Origin: Apoda limacodes
Taxonomy: Eukaryota > Arthropoda > Insecta > Lepidoptera > Limacodidae
Assembly: GCA_946406115.1 (NCBI GenBank)
Contig: OX291544.1
Location: 21,965,521-22,029,520, forward strand
Direction of reading: 5' to 3'
DNA length: 64,000 nt
The notes beneath the pieces were generated by a model, which did no database searches, had not been told where the DNA came from, and was given only the letters and a program-made list of their open reading frames with translations. A program made the position numbers and the translations under genes. Positions 13,001 through 28,000 of the stretch are shown here, one piece after another. How positions within the stretch are numbered: position 1 is the first letter of the stretch; each line of letters starts with the position of its first letter.

Positions 13001-16000
13001 CCATGGCCGTCGGGAAGGTTTCTGATTAAGTGTATTGAGAGCGGAAAAGAGAAAGAGGGAAAAGAGAGATAGTATAAGAAGAGGTTATTTTATTTCTTAA
13101 TTAAAAATATATTCAAACAAACATAATAATAGCAACAATAATCGGTATTAATGATCAAGTCATCAATCAACATCGGCCCAGCACTAGGCCTGTTACTTTG
13201 ACAGCTGTCGCAGAACTCCAGCTATATTTTACAAGTCATATCCGGCCTCGGCCCTCTGCTGCCTAAAAGAAACTGACAGACATATTTTGACGGAGTTTGG
13301 GTTAAGTTGAAATTTGGAATGTTGTTGCCTTCCATTATGTATTTTCATTAAAAAGGATTTTGGAAAATTCATTCCTAAAGAAGGCCAAATAGTATTGCTT
13401 CCGACGCATTAAGACCAAAACGTAAAAGGACGTGTATACGAATATGGACTAATTCGCTTTTGGACCACTTCACATTTGGACCAACTCGCATTACGACCGT
13501 TTCGCAAATGGACCAATGTGTAACTTTATAAGTGTAATAATAGGTATAAGTTAGGTATTATTTGGTCGTACAGTTTAAATAGAGAACTCGTGCGGACTGA
13601 CTTAACCAATTATATACAGATATTTCTAGACTAAGTTTAGGTACCTAAGTTTCTTATTTGTTTGTTTATTGTCTATGTATGTAGTAAAGATAATGTTTCC
13701 TTTGTTTAACTTGTCTGTGTCTTGGCGCGTAAGCGCACATGTTGTTGCAAGGCAGTGGCATCGTATTTTTTGCCCGTACAAGGCATGTCGATAGCTGGAC
13801 ATGTGCAAGCGGGGAAAAAATGAGGTAAGGAGTTGTGTTGCTTGCATAGCTACAAGACTTGAACGACTCGACAGTTCGACATTATTCGAGAAGCGAGCAA
13901 CACATACCCTCTGTATTGATTGTGCTATTGTATCGACTTATGTGATATCAGGTTATGTGAATTCAGCTGTTGCCTTTTTAACTTCGTCTTTAGACCAATC
14001 AACCTTGAAACCAAATAAAAAATTACTTTTTTACAATTTTTGATAACTTACTCTGATAAGACAGAGTAGTGCAGGGGTCAACTAGAACCTCAACCTACTT
14101 AGCCCTCGAGCTAAAACAATGGGCTATATTATAATAACTATTTAAAAAGTATAAGCTTCTGATTCTATCATTTTGTAAAAATTTACAAACCTTATTCCTT
14201 GTAAAGTAGAAATGACGAGTTTCGTTATTTTTGTAAACTTGTCCCTCAGAAAATAGAGGATAAAAATTTATATAGTTATTTCGATATTTTTGTAGGTAAA
14301 ATGTGAACTATGAAAGTATTTCAAGGTTTAAGGATAATCATTCTCGAAGGGGGTATTATCCCGGAATAATACTATTTTTAAATTTGACGCAGACAAAGTG
14401 TTAATAGGAAATATTTATTCTAAATAATAAGAAATAGAAATTTCAAGATAGATATCTGATAAAAGATAATTCACGGTGACATTGCTACTCTCTAAAAGAG
14501 TAAATCCCAGCAGATTTCTCACGGATCCTAAAATATGAGCAAAAGTATTCTGAAACGTGGTTAATGTCTTGGGAAATCTTTCAGCTGAAACAGAATAGAC
14601 TCGCATACTCAGTCCTTGCCGAAGGCGATCAGGATATCACAAATCATGAACTTGTTCCCATAGGCACTGTTTGGTAAACAGAAAATTTACTGTATAAAGT
14701 CAGCAAAAAAAATCAAACAATTTAGTGCTTAATCCCTCCTATGGGACAAATAACCTAAGAGTACTTGGGCGACCAAGCTTTGACCGCGGTTTCATCCGCC
14801 CAAATTCGGTAATCGGAGTAGGATTTCAACGTCAACTTCTCAATGATAGAAAAAAAACCCCAACTCACACTTCACATTTTCAAGTAACCCAAGTTCCTCC
14901 CCGGAACTAAAACTATCTCCATGCCAAATTTGCCCGCGGTTCCACCTGCCCTGGTTTTGGTTATCGGTGTAGGATTTCAACGGCAACTCCTTAATGGCTG
15001 ACTTACACTTGACGTGATCAATGTGCCTGTTCTTTCTTGGGACTCAAACTATCTCCATGCCAAATTTTATCCTAATCGGTACAGCTGTTTAAGCGTACAG
15101 AGGTAACAGACAGAGTTACTTTCGTATTTATAATATTAGTGTGGATATGGATTATATTTTAGATAAAAATACTCAGTTTTTTTAGTTCCGCCAAACATTT
15201 AAGCACTAAAAAATTTAATAATTCTTGTAATTAGTAATGATTGTCTGAATATATGTAAGGTAAAATACTACTTGGTGGTTTCCAATAGTATCCATACCTT
15301 TAATTATACATCGTTTATTGATTTGTTTCATAATTTGCCTGGAGATTTTTCGCTTCTGTTACTATTTTGTATGTCACCAAGACATTTGACATGTAAGTAG
15401 TTATGATAAGAACTGTTTATGTTAGTATTAGGGTTCCGTACCTCAAAAGGAAAAAAGGAACCCTTATGGGATCACTTTGTTGTACGTCTGTCTGTCTGTT
15501 TGGCAAGACCCCTTTTCTCCGAAACGCGTGAAGGTAACAAGTTGAAATTTATATCAAATACTAAGGTCTACGGTCCCTTGAAGTTATAAAAAAGTCAAGC
15601 TTCTAAGTCAATGTAATAAAAAAATATGCTCAAGATACAAGTAATTTTTAAGCTTTCGCAGTCAACAAGGAACCCTTATTGTTTTGCTCTGTCCGTCTGT
15701 CTGTTCACGGCTTAGTTCAGAGACTATTAGTACAAGAAAGCTGTAATTTGGCATGGATATTCATATTAATTGGGCACATAGTGGTAAAATAAAATTAAAA
15801 AAAATCCCATACTGTGGGGTGTCGTTGGATAGCTCGTTTTAAAATATGAGGGTGTGTTTAAACAATTCAGCTATGAGTTTGCGAAATATTAAGCTTTGAA
15901 TTGCAAATTTTTGTTAGAGCCCAGTGTCCCTTAATACTACCTACTGCCAGCTTAATGGCTGTTTCTTGGGTGTGTGAACAAAAAAACATAGGAGTAGCAT

Positions 16001-19000
16001 ACATAACGAAACCATTTTTTTTTATATAAAGTTGCTGCCAAAAAGCTATGTAGTTAATTTACCTAAACAAAAACACATCTCTTAGAAGGTTGAGTAAGAT
16101 ATTTTCCACCTTATTTGTAATTTTGTACCTAGCATTTGTAATGACGTTTCTAAATGTAATTTGGCCCAGAAATTTAAAACTTAAAACGAAAAAACAAAAT
16201 TACTTTTTCCTATGGCATTTCTCAAAACTCACGACACGAACTAATTGTTTTTTATTATAGCCTTCTAAATTGAAGATTACAGATTTATTATTTTAAAGAT
16301 TCGAAAGAAGAATATTCGTCTCTATCTTTCTTTTACTGTTCCTGAGGGTAGAAATGTCTGCGGGGCTAGCTAGTATTAACATAAATGCTTGTTTTCAGCA
16401 ACTAACCACCGTAAAGATTGTGTGATGATTTGTGAAAAGGCAGAAGTCGAAGAACCATTGTTCGGTTTTAACCAGGAGTTTTTCTTAATGACCACGGACA
16501 AGCGGCCTCTCGGATGGCCACCAGGTGGTTTTCCTGCTCCCCCTGGACCATATTATTGCGCCATTGGAGCTAACAAAGTCGTGGCAAGAGATCTTATGGA
16601 GGCATTTTATAGGTGAGTGTCTACAATACCACTAATATCACAAAATTAAAAGTTTGTTAAGATGGTTACTACTCAATAAAATTTAGAACACAGACAAACA
16701 AAGTCTTATACTATTGTACCTATAAATCGATTAGCATCAGCATCTACGGAATAATATTTTTTTTACATGAAAGATCATTCCTTCATCTATCTCTGTGGCA
16801 AAAACCAATAAATGCTGTTGCTCCTTTTCTTGTTAAAAGAAAAGTAACCCGTGCATGAATCGCGAAAATATTATATTTCCTTAGGATATTTCAATTGGAC
16901 CAAAATATTTCTGGTCGCTATGGTCCAGATGCGAGATGAAATCTAGCTAGCTTAGGTTTTGCACCAACTAACTCTCACCTTAGTCTCATGCTTTCATAGT
17001 AGTGTAATTAAATTTCTCGGCCATCTGGCAACTCTATTCACATATAATTAGTTTGGATACAATACGAAAGTGAGTTTGTTTTACCTGCCATTGCGAAGCC
17101 ACCCAATTGTGCTGAAATTTGGCAGAGGGATAGTTGAAGAGATGAAAAACAGATATTTTTTAATTTAATTAGATGCTGCCTTTTTGCTGGAATACATTTA
17201 AATGGAATCAATACAGGAACGACGCCTTCGCAGTGGAATTTCCAGGTACCAGGCTTATAAATTAAGTACATACCGACGTATTTTCAAACAGAAATATTCA
17301 TGTAAAGTTTTTATTTGTTACTAAATTTTTTTTTATTTGTATCACTTAGCTTGTAAAACTTTTATTGCAAGCCAAAGGTCCTGTTTTGTTGTTTACCCAC
17401 CTTTCATGAGATATTACACTTTGTTTTAACAATTTAGAAAGGCTATGACAGTATAAAAATATTTCGATCTCATTTACAAGCTCAACAAAAACATCATTAA
17501 CTTTTTATTTCGTAAAAATACAAAGAAATCATTAAAAAACCCATTAGAGTTGTGTTATGATATTCAATATTTATAAATATAATTCTTTTTTACTAATGCT
17601 CTATTCGAATGAAATGTGGTATGCAGACATTAATAAGGGGCTGCATTAGAAAGGGCTGTATATTTGTAACTATTGATGGTAGACTAGCAGTTTCCTCATA
17701 TAAATAATAGATCTGATCAAGATTGTTATTTTAGATGATACATGTCTGAACTAGGAAGGGCTATTTTACTTATAATACGAATTCTACCAGGTTTGATTTG
17801 TACACTTTTGGTTTTTTGACGGTTCTTGGATTAGACGGTTTGAGATTTATTTATTAATATATTATAAATAAATTTATCTAAAGGGCTATATTTCCGTAAC
17901 TATTGATCGTAGACTAGTACTTTCTTTGCAGAAGTGATAGATCTCATTACGATCTTTGTTTTGAATGACAGCTGTCAAATTAGGAAGGGCTACATCTCCG
18001 TAAATATTGATCTGGAACTAGCAGTTACCTTACAGAAATTACACCCTTTCTGATTTGAGAGCTCTCGTTCGCAAAATTATAAAAAAATTGAAACGCATTC
18101 AAAAATATGAAACGTGTGACTAAAAACGCTCGAGATTTCCCACTGACCAACTAGTTATTGCCGTTCAGTTGGTCTGTGGGGGATAACCGATTTTTTCTTC
18201 GTAAATCTTGTTTGACCGAACGGAACCCTTACTCGCACTTGCCTTTTGTTTTATATTTCTGTTCATGATTGTACTATAAAACATTTGAAAGGTGCCATGG
18301 TAGTGTCATCATTTCTAAACAGTGTAAAGGTACAAGATCAGTGGTATTTACAGAATTCTTATGAACATAACTTATGAGTTTACTGGGATCCCCTAGGAGG
18401 ATTGTGTTAGGGGATTCTGGTGGACAACCCAGTGGTACCAGAATGAGAAAAAACTAACAGTGGTTCGATTGAGGTACCAAGGTACCACTGGCGGTAGACC
18501 GGGGTACCATGGTTAGGAAAAAGAAACCGCGGTACTACTGGTGGTAGACTGGGGTACCATGGTTAGGAAAAAGTAACCGCGGTACCACGGATAACAAACG
18601 CATAGTTTGAGTCCCGGGGAAAGACATGGGATGGTTTTTATCCAAAAAAAAACCCGAGCGTTTATAATTATCTATAACCGAGTTTAAACGAACTATAGCT
18701 TGGCAATTGCAAACTTGATTAGTATGATTAAGGAGTTCCACGCCGATAACCAAATTAAGAGCGAGCGGAGCCACTGGCAAAAGCTAGTAATAAAATATTT
18801 CTGGTTCTAAATAGTATGCACACATTGTTTAATACATACTTAGTACCTAAAGCATAAACAGTTCTATAAGGACACACCTGTCAGTGTAGACGAACTCTTT
18901 TTGTTAAAAAGATGGGAATCTGTTAAATTCGACTAACTATTCAATCCGGAATTATTTGGGAAGAGAACATTCAAATAATATGACAATATTGCTTGATTAA

Positions 19001-22000
19001 GGTTGGTCCAAGTCCTGCTATAAGGGCAGCGGATGACCTGTGGATGGCGCGCTACATCCTAGCTCGGCTGGCTGAAGAGTACGGCACCGTAGCCTCTTTC
19101 GACCCTCAGCCGGTTCCGGACTGGCCCGGCAATGGAACCTTTACTTATTTCTCTACAAAGGATATGAGAGAGGAGGATGGAATATTGTACGTATCATGCA
19201 CTGCTGTAGTATAAGTACTTGTGAGATGCAACTGTGACTTAACAAGGCGACTTGACAATCGAAAGTTTAATTCTCATGCTAATAATAGTTATAACTATTT
19301 TTAACTCTCTATTGCCCTAAATGTGTATACCGACAAATTTAATGCCTATAGGAATTTTCTTCCAGTTGGGTTTCTGCATTTATAGTTTATTTATACATTA
19401 TTACCTGGGCTACCGAACTTTCGGTATTTTTTTTATTTTATTTTTCAAAAATCGATTTTTTAAAAAAAATACAACTAGAGCGGTAATCTTACAAAGAAAA
19501 ACCCTATTTAAATACAAAATTTCATCCAAATCGCTATAGATACGCAAATATATATATTGCTCTTTTAAGTATATTAGATTATAGTTCTTATATTATATAT
19601 AAAGTCATTATATTAACTATGTATATGTATTTTATCTATATAGTAAGTACAAAGGTATTTATGAGTATTGTTATATTCTTTATTCTTCCTTATAATTTTA
19701 CTTATGATGTTTTATGTATCACCTACCTCTTCCTGTCAATATTACTCTACCCAAAGGTTGCCTGGTAGAGATCGCTTTTAAGCGATAAGGCCGCCTTATT
19801 GTGCTATTTCCTCTATTGTAATTTTTTTTGTGTATTTTAAATTGTGCAATAAAGAATATTGTATTGTATTGTATAACTTTCTTGAGATAAGTTATTATAA
19901 TAGATCCGAAAATCAAAATCGCTAAATTTTCTGTACGTTTTGAAACCCAGAGAATCGTTTGCCATCATTTTTTGATTTTAAAGTGATGTCTCTCTGTGTC
20001 TGTGTGTGTATGTATGTAGGTTAGCCTTTTTTGCCCCTCGATATCTCCAGAACTAATGGACCAATTTGTCTCGTGACTTTATCAATCGATACGCCACGTC
20101 ATGAAAAGAAAATTGTAAATTGTATCTGAAAAGAGCTTGAGCAAAATCGGTCCAGTGGTTTGTTTTCTATCGCTAAAAAACTGATTTACTACTGTAAAAT
20201 ACAGCTACTTGGTCTAGTTTTTGGGCATTTTTGCAAAATAATTCTCAAATTACATACAGTAGGTAGCGACTGTACCGAAAATAATAAATCTCGTTACCTC
20301 GCGCGGTCAGTTAAGGAAACTAATTATCTATACATAGTATAAAACAAAGTCGCTTCCCGCCGTTTGTAGCGATGTACCCTTAAAAACTACGCAACGGATT
20401 TTAATGTGTTAGAATTTGTTAAAGTATGACGATAATTATGCCGACGCGACAGGGAGATTTACATGGCGTGTGCTGGTTAAGAGTTCCATACAATTCTAAC
20501 AGAAGGCGGGGTTACTTGGTTTAACGGCATAAACATATCGGAGTTCCATAAATTTCTAACAAATGGCCATGTTGGTTAGTTTTTCGACATAATAATAGAA
20601 ATCCGTGTAGGTGGAGCCGTGGGCATTACCTGTGGCTATTAGCTTAAATAATTGCTATAAGTCTAATATTGTAATAAAAGTAATTAATCAATAAGAAAAA
20701 TCAGGGCTTAAAATTAAAATCAGAAGTATAAAAACAGAACCTAAGTTTAAAGATTAACGTGAAACAAACGACTAATTTTGGTAGGTTACTGCCGCTAATT
20801 GTTTTAACATGCCAGCTTTAACAGCCTATAGAACTTTTTCTTAATCTTTGAAGTTCGCTTTTGTAATATTTATAATAACTGACTTGTATAGATCGTCCAC
20901 ATTTATTGGAACTATATAAAAAAATTTTTAAACATCAAAATTATACAAACCTTACATCAAAAATATCACTACAATTTAATCACGTGTTAGACTCCTTAAT
21001 CCGTCTCTTTCGTAAAAATGTTATTCTAATTCTAATTCTTGGTACCAAAATCATGGTCATAACATTAGAAACATAAGTCTTAACTATAAAGGTTTAACTA
21101 CCTCTTCACCCCCTTAACCTGTCCATGTTGTAAAATTCTTTCTTAGAGGCTATCTGCATCCCATGGAAAATAACATGCCAAATTTCAGCTTTAACCTTAA
21201 ATATTTTTTTAAATAATCATGACTCGTTAATAGGTAGATATTTCGCTAAATACATTCAATCAAATTGATATTGGTATGTAGTAATATGTTTGTACTTCAA
21301 TTACATACTCCATATAATCAAATCCACAATGACATAAAAATCTGTCATGCAAAATAAAATATTAAAATATTACTTAGTATTATAGTGAAAGCTACTCCAC
21401 TAGTTCTATGTTCTCCAAAATTCAATTCGGGCATGCGCGTTGCATTCGCGTATACATTACTATTTGAACAACGAGTGTATTGGTCGACCTAAGATAGAAA
21501 TCAGCAATGGACGATATGGTGAATTCAAATCGGTTCCACTGTTCGCCGGCGTAATTGTATAGCGTGCATAGTCTATTTACTTAGAAGGTCATTGCCAAAA
21601 GCGAATAAACAAAGGGTAACATGAAAAAAAATTCTATGGTAGTTGTGACCAAGTAACCTCGGGGTGTCCGAGTAACCCTATTTTCCGGCATTTAGTATAT
21701 TTTACCTACTTTAATAGCGTGACGTCCTACGATATTTAATTATGGGGACGCAACTCAATTAGTCTTGTATGTTATTTGAGTAATCTAAAATTTGTTTTAT
21801 ATTCGAAATAAAAAAAAAAAAATCAAAAGATTCCTACTACTTATAAATGTGAAAGTTTTTATTTCTGGATGGAGGTTTGTTACTCAGCCACTGGTCGGAT
21901 CGGGATAAAACTTTATGCTATTCCAGGATCTAAACTATGAGTTTAGGTCCTGGTATAGCATAAAGGCTACTTTGGATCCATAAAAATTCAAAAATTTCCG

Positions 22001-25000
22001 CGGTAATAACTATAACAGAGTTAAACGAACTATTGCTGCACCTCTAGCATGCTATAGCAAATCGTTGGTATAACTTATTAATTAATTAATTGGAGTTAAT
22101 TAAGGAGTTCCACGCCGAAAAACGAATTTAGGGTGGGCAGAGCCGCTGGCAAAATCTAGTATAAGATAGGAGAGACTGAGATTGTATAAATGATAGATAC
22201 AAACTCTGATCTACACAAGGGCTAATAAATAGAAAAATCATTTCAAGGAGAATGTGTAAATTTTAACAATAAAATACCCCTTAAAGTATGTTCGTGTAAT
22301 TCCGTTTGATAAGGTAACAAATAAAAAAATAATTAAAAATCAGTTTAATAATAATCATGGGATCAAAGAAAGTGTTATATTTAGTCGTAATAATTCTATA
22401 ATTGTAACAATTGAAATTGAAAAGAGCAGCTGCTATAATTTTCTTCGCCGTTTCTTTCTACCAGAACGCCGCCATTTTGATTTCAAAACGATAGAAGTTT
22501 GTAAGTAGTTCATTCTATTTATTGACTAAAAATACTTAAATTTTGTTTTTGTTTGATAAAACCTACCTTTTTAGTAGTTACAAAATATATGAAATAAATA
22601 ACAAAAAAAACTACGTTCTTTTCACTTAATGAATGTTAACAAAAACCGTCAAATAAATAAACAAAAAAACAGTTTTTGCTTGAAGTAAACAAAAATTTAC
22701 TTCCCAAGAGAGAACTTAAAGTATGTCATCAAAGGAATCCACTTTACAAAGGAAAAATTAAGCCTTCCTAAAAATAGATGGTTACTGAAATTTCTCGTCC
22801 TAAACGGACTGAATAGAATTAAATCTGAAACAAGTTCTTCCGAGAAGATTCTGAGCGCGGACCAAAAAGGATAGAAGGTTTTTAGGCTTGTTAGGCTAAC
22901 AGGCTTAAAAGGTTGTTAGGCTTACATTTCATAGACTTTTCTGTTTGTGAATTGATTGACGTTAAAAATACTTCGACCATATTACCGTAGTACTTATTAC
23001 CTACCTGATTTTAATGTAACAGTAAAGTAAAAACGTAATACGGTGATATTATCGATGATTTGATTTAGTTTACCTTCATCTCTTATGGCCAAAAGACAAA
23101 TTCTAAGTAAAAATACCATTGTAGGTATTTGGATTTATGAACAATGGAATATAAACTAAATTTGTTTGTCCTCATTGACTTGCTGTGATTCATTATCGTA
23201 GAGCCTAAAATACTTATTGCAGAAATACAATTTGAGCAATTGATAGTTGACTCCCATTTATCACCTACTACTACATTCTTACTCCGCGTGCGTGTAATAA
23301 AATTTAGTTTTAGGAAATCTATAATTAGGCCACTAGAATCAAACATTGAAATCGCAAACGTTATGTATAACGTAATGTAGGCATAATGTGTAAAACGTAA
23401 CGTATTAAAGCCAACACTTTGAAATAATTTCTATACAATTACTTTACGTAACGTAATTTTTATATAATCTTTAAAAACTAGTGGACTAGTGACTTCGCTG
23501 CCCGCCTCGTGTTCTGTTGGGCGGAAGTTCAAGCCCGCCTTGTAGGTACCAAAGAGTAATTTTATCAATTAATTTCTTGAGTACCTACATTATCTGTAGG
23601 TACATGAGGAGAGCATCATGAGGAAATTGACCGTCAAAAAGACGTGTGTGAAGTTTAAAATCCGCTGATGGACTATGCTCCAATAGGCGAGGGTAGGCCG
23701 TGCATCAACAGTAGGGACGTATGCTGAACGGCTGGTAAGGAGCATGGAATCTTAATTGTGTTATTAGTGGTTTAAAAAATGATTATTTTGCAACCAAATT
23801 AAAATCGTGGTTAAAAAATCCTCATTAGGGCTACTAAGGGCTGTTCTTTCTTTATTTCATTACCGTTAGGTCAAGAACATAGCGTTATTTTCGTTGTTTA
23901 CAGGGTTATCGAGCGTGCCATAGACAAACTTGCGCGACGACACGGAGTGCACATCAATGAGTACGACGCAAGTAACGGCGCTGACAATGCGCGACGACTC
24001 AGTGGCAAGAACGGCTTACCGCACATACGGGACTTCACTGCTGGTAATATTCTAAAAGTTCTTATTTAACGTGTGCTCCACGGTATCTACGACTATAGTC
24101 ATCATAAAAAAAGTGGCGTTTTGGTGGTGAACAGAAAGATTTCAGTACTTATTCAATGTCGGCTCTCAATGCCATCAACAAAACGCAGCTTTATAAACGC
24201 CCGAGATAAGCGGCCGATACGCGGCTTCTGCAGCGGTAGTGCGCCGAACGCGCGAACGTCGTCCACATACTCACTGAGACTGTGTTTATTTTAAGATCAC
24301 TTTTACAAATCTTTTGCGCGAGCATTCAAGCAAGCGGAGAAGAAGGCAAAACGCTACGGATTGGGTACTTTTTCTAACTATGCAAAGGTGACACTTTTTG
24401 GAACAGCTCTGGCCAAAAATAAGCCAATGTATTAACCAAACTTGCAAAAACTAATATTAAATTCTAACCAGAATCATAATTAAATTTTATATCGTACACG
24501 AATCATATTTACTTGTTTACCAATAGTTGCAATATACAATAACAACGGCTAGGTATACAAACAAAGATTAAAAAAATATTTTTAGGTAAAAATACTTATA
24601 GGTACATACAGCATGCGCTAAAATTAACTTCAGTATTTTTAGTTAAAAAAATAGGGTACAATATGAATATTAAAATGACCATTGAAAGAGTTAATAAATA
24701 ACATTTATTAAATAAAGCAAGAACAGAGAGAAAAGAGAGTATTACAATCTTAAAATCAGAAAATTTACTTGTAGTAAAATTGGAATTAAAAATAATATAT
24801 GCTACTATTCAAAGCTTTACCATGATTAAGATCTATGAGATCACTGTGCTGGTGCAAGACTAGACAGTCGGTGGTGGCCAAGGGGTTTAAATTTCACTTG
24901 ACGTCCCAAGTGAACCCCGGGGTCGGCGTGTACCAATGAGTCCTAATCGTGTCTATGTCGTGTTTTCTTAATTTCTCATGTACCTACACTCATTTATTTA

Positions 25001-28000
25001 TTCACGCCACTGGCTTTTCGGTGAAGGAAAACACCGTGAGGAAACCTGCATACGTCAAAAAAAAAGGCGTATCTGAACTCCACAATCCACACTGGCCCGC
25101 ATGTGGACTATGGCCCAAATCACCCTCGCTTATGAGAGTGGGCCGTGCCCCAACAGTGGTGACATTTTTGTATCCCCATATTTGTGTGTCAGTAATGACG
25201 TAAAGGTCGCGGCACGTAAGTTGAACCATGTGCAGTAACACATTTTTGGGTCCATTAGGATGGGAAATGCGGTGCTACGCGAAGGGCAGCGCATAACCTT
25301 AGCAACGCAGGCCTTGGGGTACAATCACGAACTTAAGTTTTCAAAGTTGGATCTCCTAGCTCTAGTTCTGGTGCTATGTAGATGGTGTCATGCCGTTACC
25401 AATGAGTGACAGTGACTAAAAACATTTACAACTTTTAACGTAAGAGGTTGTTTTATGAAATTCTTTTTTTTTTTAACTGTTTAATTTTATTATACCTAAC
25501 GAATGATCACTTCCCACTCCACTGTTGAGAAGACAAGAAGTACAATAACTTGAAAGATAATCCGATATTAGATACGTATTTATGATAATTCTAGTTAAAC
25601 ATGTATTCACCAAAACTTTCGTAATCAATTTAAGTACTGCATAAGATATAAAAAGTGTGGAGGGCGCAGAGGAGAACCAGACAGTAAATTTATTTTAAAT
25701 ACCACTAAGGTAGCAAACAAGCCTACGACCCGCCTGATGGTATGCGGTCACCGCTGACTATGGACGCTTGCAACACCTTGGACATCACTCGCGCGTTGCC
25801 GACCCTTCCAAAATCTAATAACTTCTAACTTGTATGGTCCTAAGCTATTATGTATGTATGTGTCTTAGTTCAATAATAATTAGGATTAAAAAATCGGCCA
25901 AGTGCGAGTCGGACTCGCGCACGAAGGGTTCCGTACTATTACCTATAAAAACGGCAAAAAAATCACGTTTGATGTATGGGACCCTTAAATATTTGTTTTA
26001 TTTTCATTTAATTATTTATTTTTAAAGTGACTATATAACTTATCTGTGAATATTTTAGGCGTCTGCCTGTTGTCGTTATCAATATCGATCAAAAACGAAC
26101 ATAAAATCACGTTTGTTGTAAGGGAGCCCCCTTAAATATTATTTATTCTGTTTTTTAGTATTTGTTGTTATAGCGGCAACAGAAATACATCGTCTGTGAA
26201 AGTTTCAAGTGTCTTACTATCACGGTTCATGAGATACAGCCTGGTGATAGACGGACGGACGGATAGCGGAGTCTTAGTTATAGGGTTCTGATAATTACCT
26301 TTTGGGTACGGAACCCTAAAAATGAGAAATTACGGGCCGCGCACGAAACATTCGTAGTACGTGGAGGACCGCCATTTTGGTTCAACTTACGTGTCACGGT
26401 CTATAAATTCTTTCTGTTTTGTTTTCAAAAAAATAGCAAGGTATTGTCAAGCAAGTGTAGTTAGAAGGTGAATTATTTATTTTGAAACTGCTGACAATAC
26501 GAACCACCCTTCTGATGTACCTACACCTACAGGTACAAAATGTAAGCAATTTTGCAATATAGGCTTAGGATTAAAGGAATTTTCTAATAAAGATTACAAT
26601 CACTTACATGAGAACATCAAAGAAAACATAGTAAATATTAACTTCGTTCCATTCGTCGTCCTAATCTAAGAGTATTTAGATTAGATTTTTATAATTTATC
26701 TCTTTTATGGGGCAATGTATACACTTTTACAACAAAGTTCCCAACAAAATTCAAAATCTATCAATAAGTAAATTTAAATCTTTTATCAAGCAGGTACTTT
26801 GTAAAAAGGCATACTATAATATTTCAGACTATGTAAATGATAAAAATCCTTGGGACTGATGATGCTCAATTATAGGATGCATAGGTAAACCAAATTAAAA
26901 TGGAAATAACATAAAATTGTACGACAAAATTTTTTTTATTTAAAACATTAATTGTATTTTAGTTTATTTGTATTATTGATAGTGTTTTTAAAAGAGTAAC
27001 TATCGAGTTTCTTGCCGGATTCTTCTCGGTAGAAATCAACAACATTGTGAACCGGCGGGAAGGTGGGTTCAAAAAATAATATTTTATAACTTTAACGATT
27101 CAAAAGTGATTGTAAAATCCTTATTTGAATAAACCATTTTGACTTTGACTTTGACTTTGACTTTATAAGTAGGTAATAAGATTATTTGGGTAAGTATCTT
27201 TGTGAACAAAAAATAAAGTAAAATAAATAAATTATACTACAATTTTGCAATATAAAATTACTTCCATGACCCGCCATCAAATACACAATTTTTCGTCGTT
27301 AGTTTTTTAACGTTAAAATATTCCCTTTGAGCTCGGTACCGTGAAACACAAAGTAATTTGTATGGAAAAGGAAAAATATAGTAAAACGTAAGGTTCGTTA
27401 AAAAAAAGAACGAGTTGCACTCCGGGAGTGCCAGCAGAAGTGAAAACCTTTACACACGATTCGCGCTTAACACTCAAATATGTCCCAAGACATGTCTTTG
27501 ACATTGTCAAGAAATAATAATGTTTGTTTATTTACTTTTTTGACGTAGTATATTTGACGCAATCTGTCATAGAATTAAAATTCCATATCCAACCTCCCTG
27601 TACTACTCATAATCGCGAATACTAAAAATAAAAATTATAATAGGCGTGGCATTACGGTTTCCGTATTTTACAAAGACAAAGATGCACTTTGTTCAATTTC
27701 CATATTTTAAACACTTTATATACACGAATTTTACGAATACACAGCAGTATGGCCACTACACAGACCGTCGAGTCATCAGCTGTCACCATCCATGGATGCG
27801 CGTAGCACGCTGTAACATAAACACACACGACCATTCGCGCAAGCGCCCTGCGCCGCCTAAACGAAACAGCAGGCGCGGGCATACATTTTCGCCGCGCCGT
27901 AGAAATAGAGGGGGATACTCCCTCTCCTACGCCGCGCCAGCTGTCTACTCTCCATCCGTCTTACGAATTTTTACGATCAGGACACGTGACCTGACGCGAG

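Larger units (their letters stand above)
5596..16398 (+). other. Intron 2 of GS-like gene (10.8 kb, transposon-rich)
   Basis: A GT-AG intron with a strong GTAAGT donor and TTTTCAG acceptor. It hosts the large palindromic repeat (5995-10896), the TIR element (11312-12915), a 16-bp-period repeat (13442-13525) and two lepidopteran repeat fragments (14735-15160, 15429-15720). The remaining stretches (12916-13440, 13526-14730, 15721-16398) show no recognisable feature. Confidence 0.85.
17246..19001 (+). other. Intron 4 of GS-like gene
   Basis: A 1756-nt GT-AG intron with a weak GTACCA donor. It contains the AGGGCTATATTTCCGTAACT repeats (17650-18045), a short GGGTTCCG-family scrap near 18195-18245 and a repeat fragment at 18450-18790. 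Confidence 0.8.
19187..23903 (+). other. Intron 5 of GS-like gene
   Basis: A 4717-nt GT-AG intron. It holds a LINE/SINE 3' end (19700-19880), a dispersed repeat fragment (20340-20640), another at 21830-22165 and a LINE 3'-UTR fragment (23595-23745). The stretches 20640-21830 and 22165-23595 show nothing recognisable. Confidence 0.85.
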
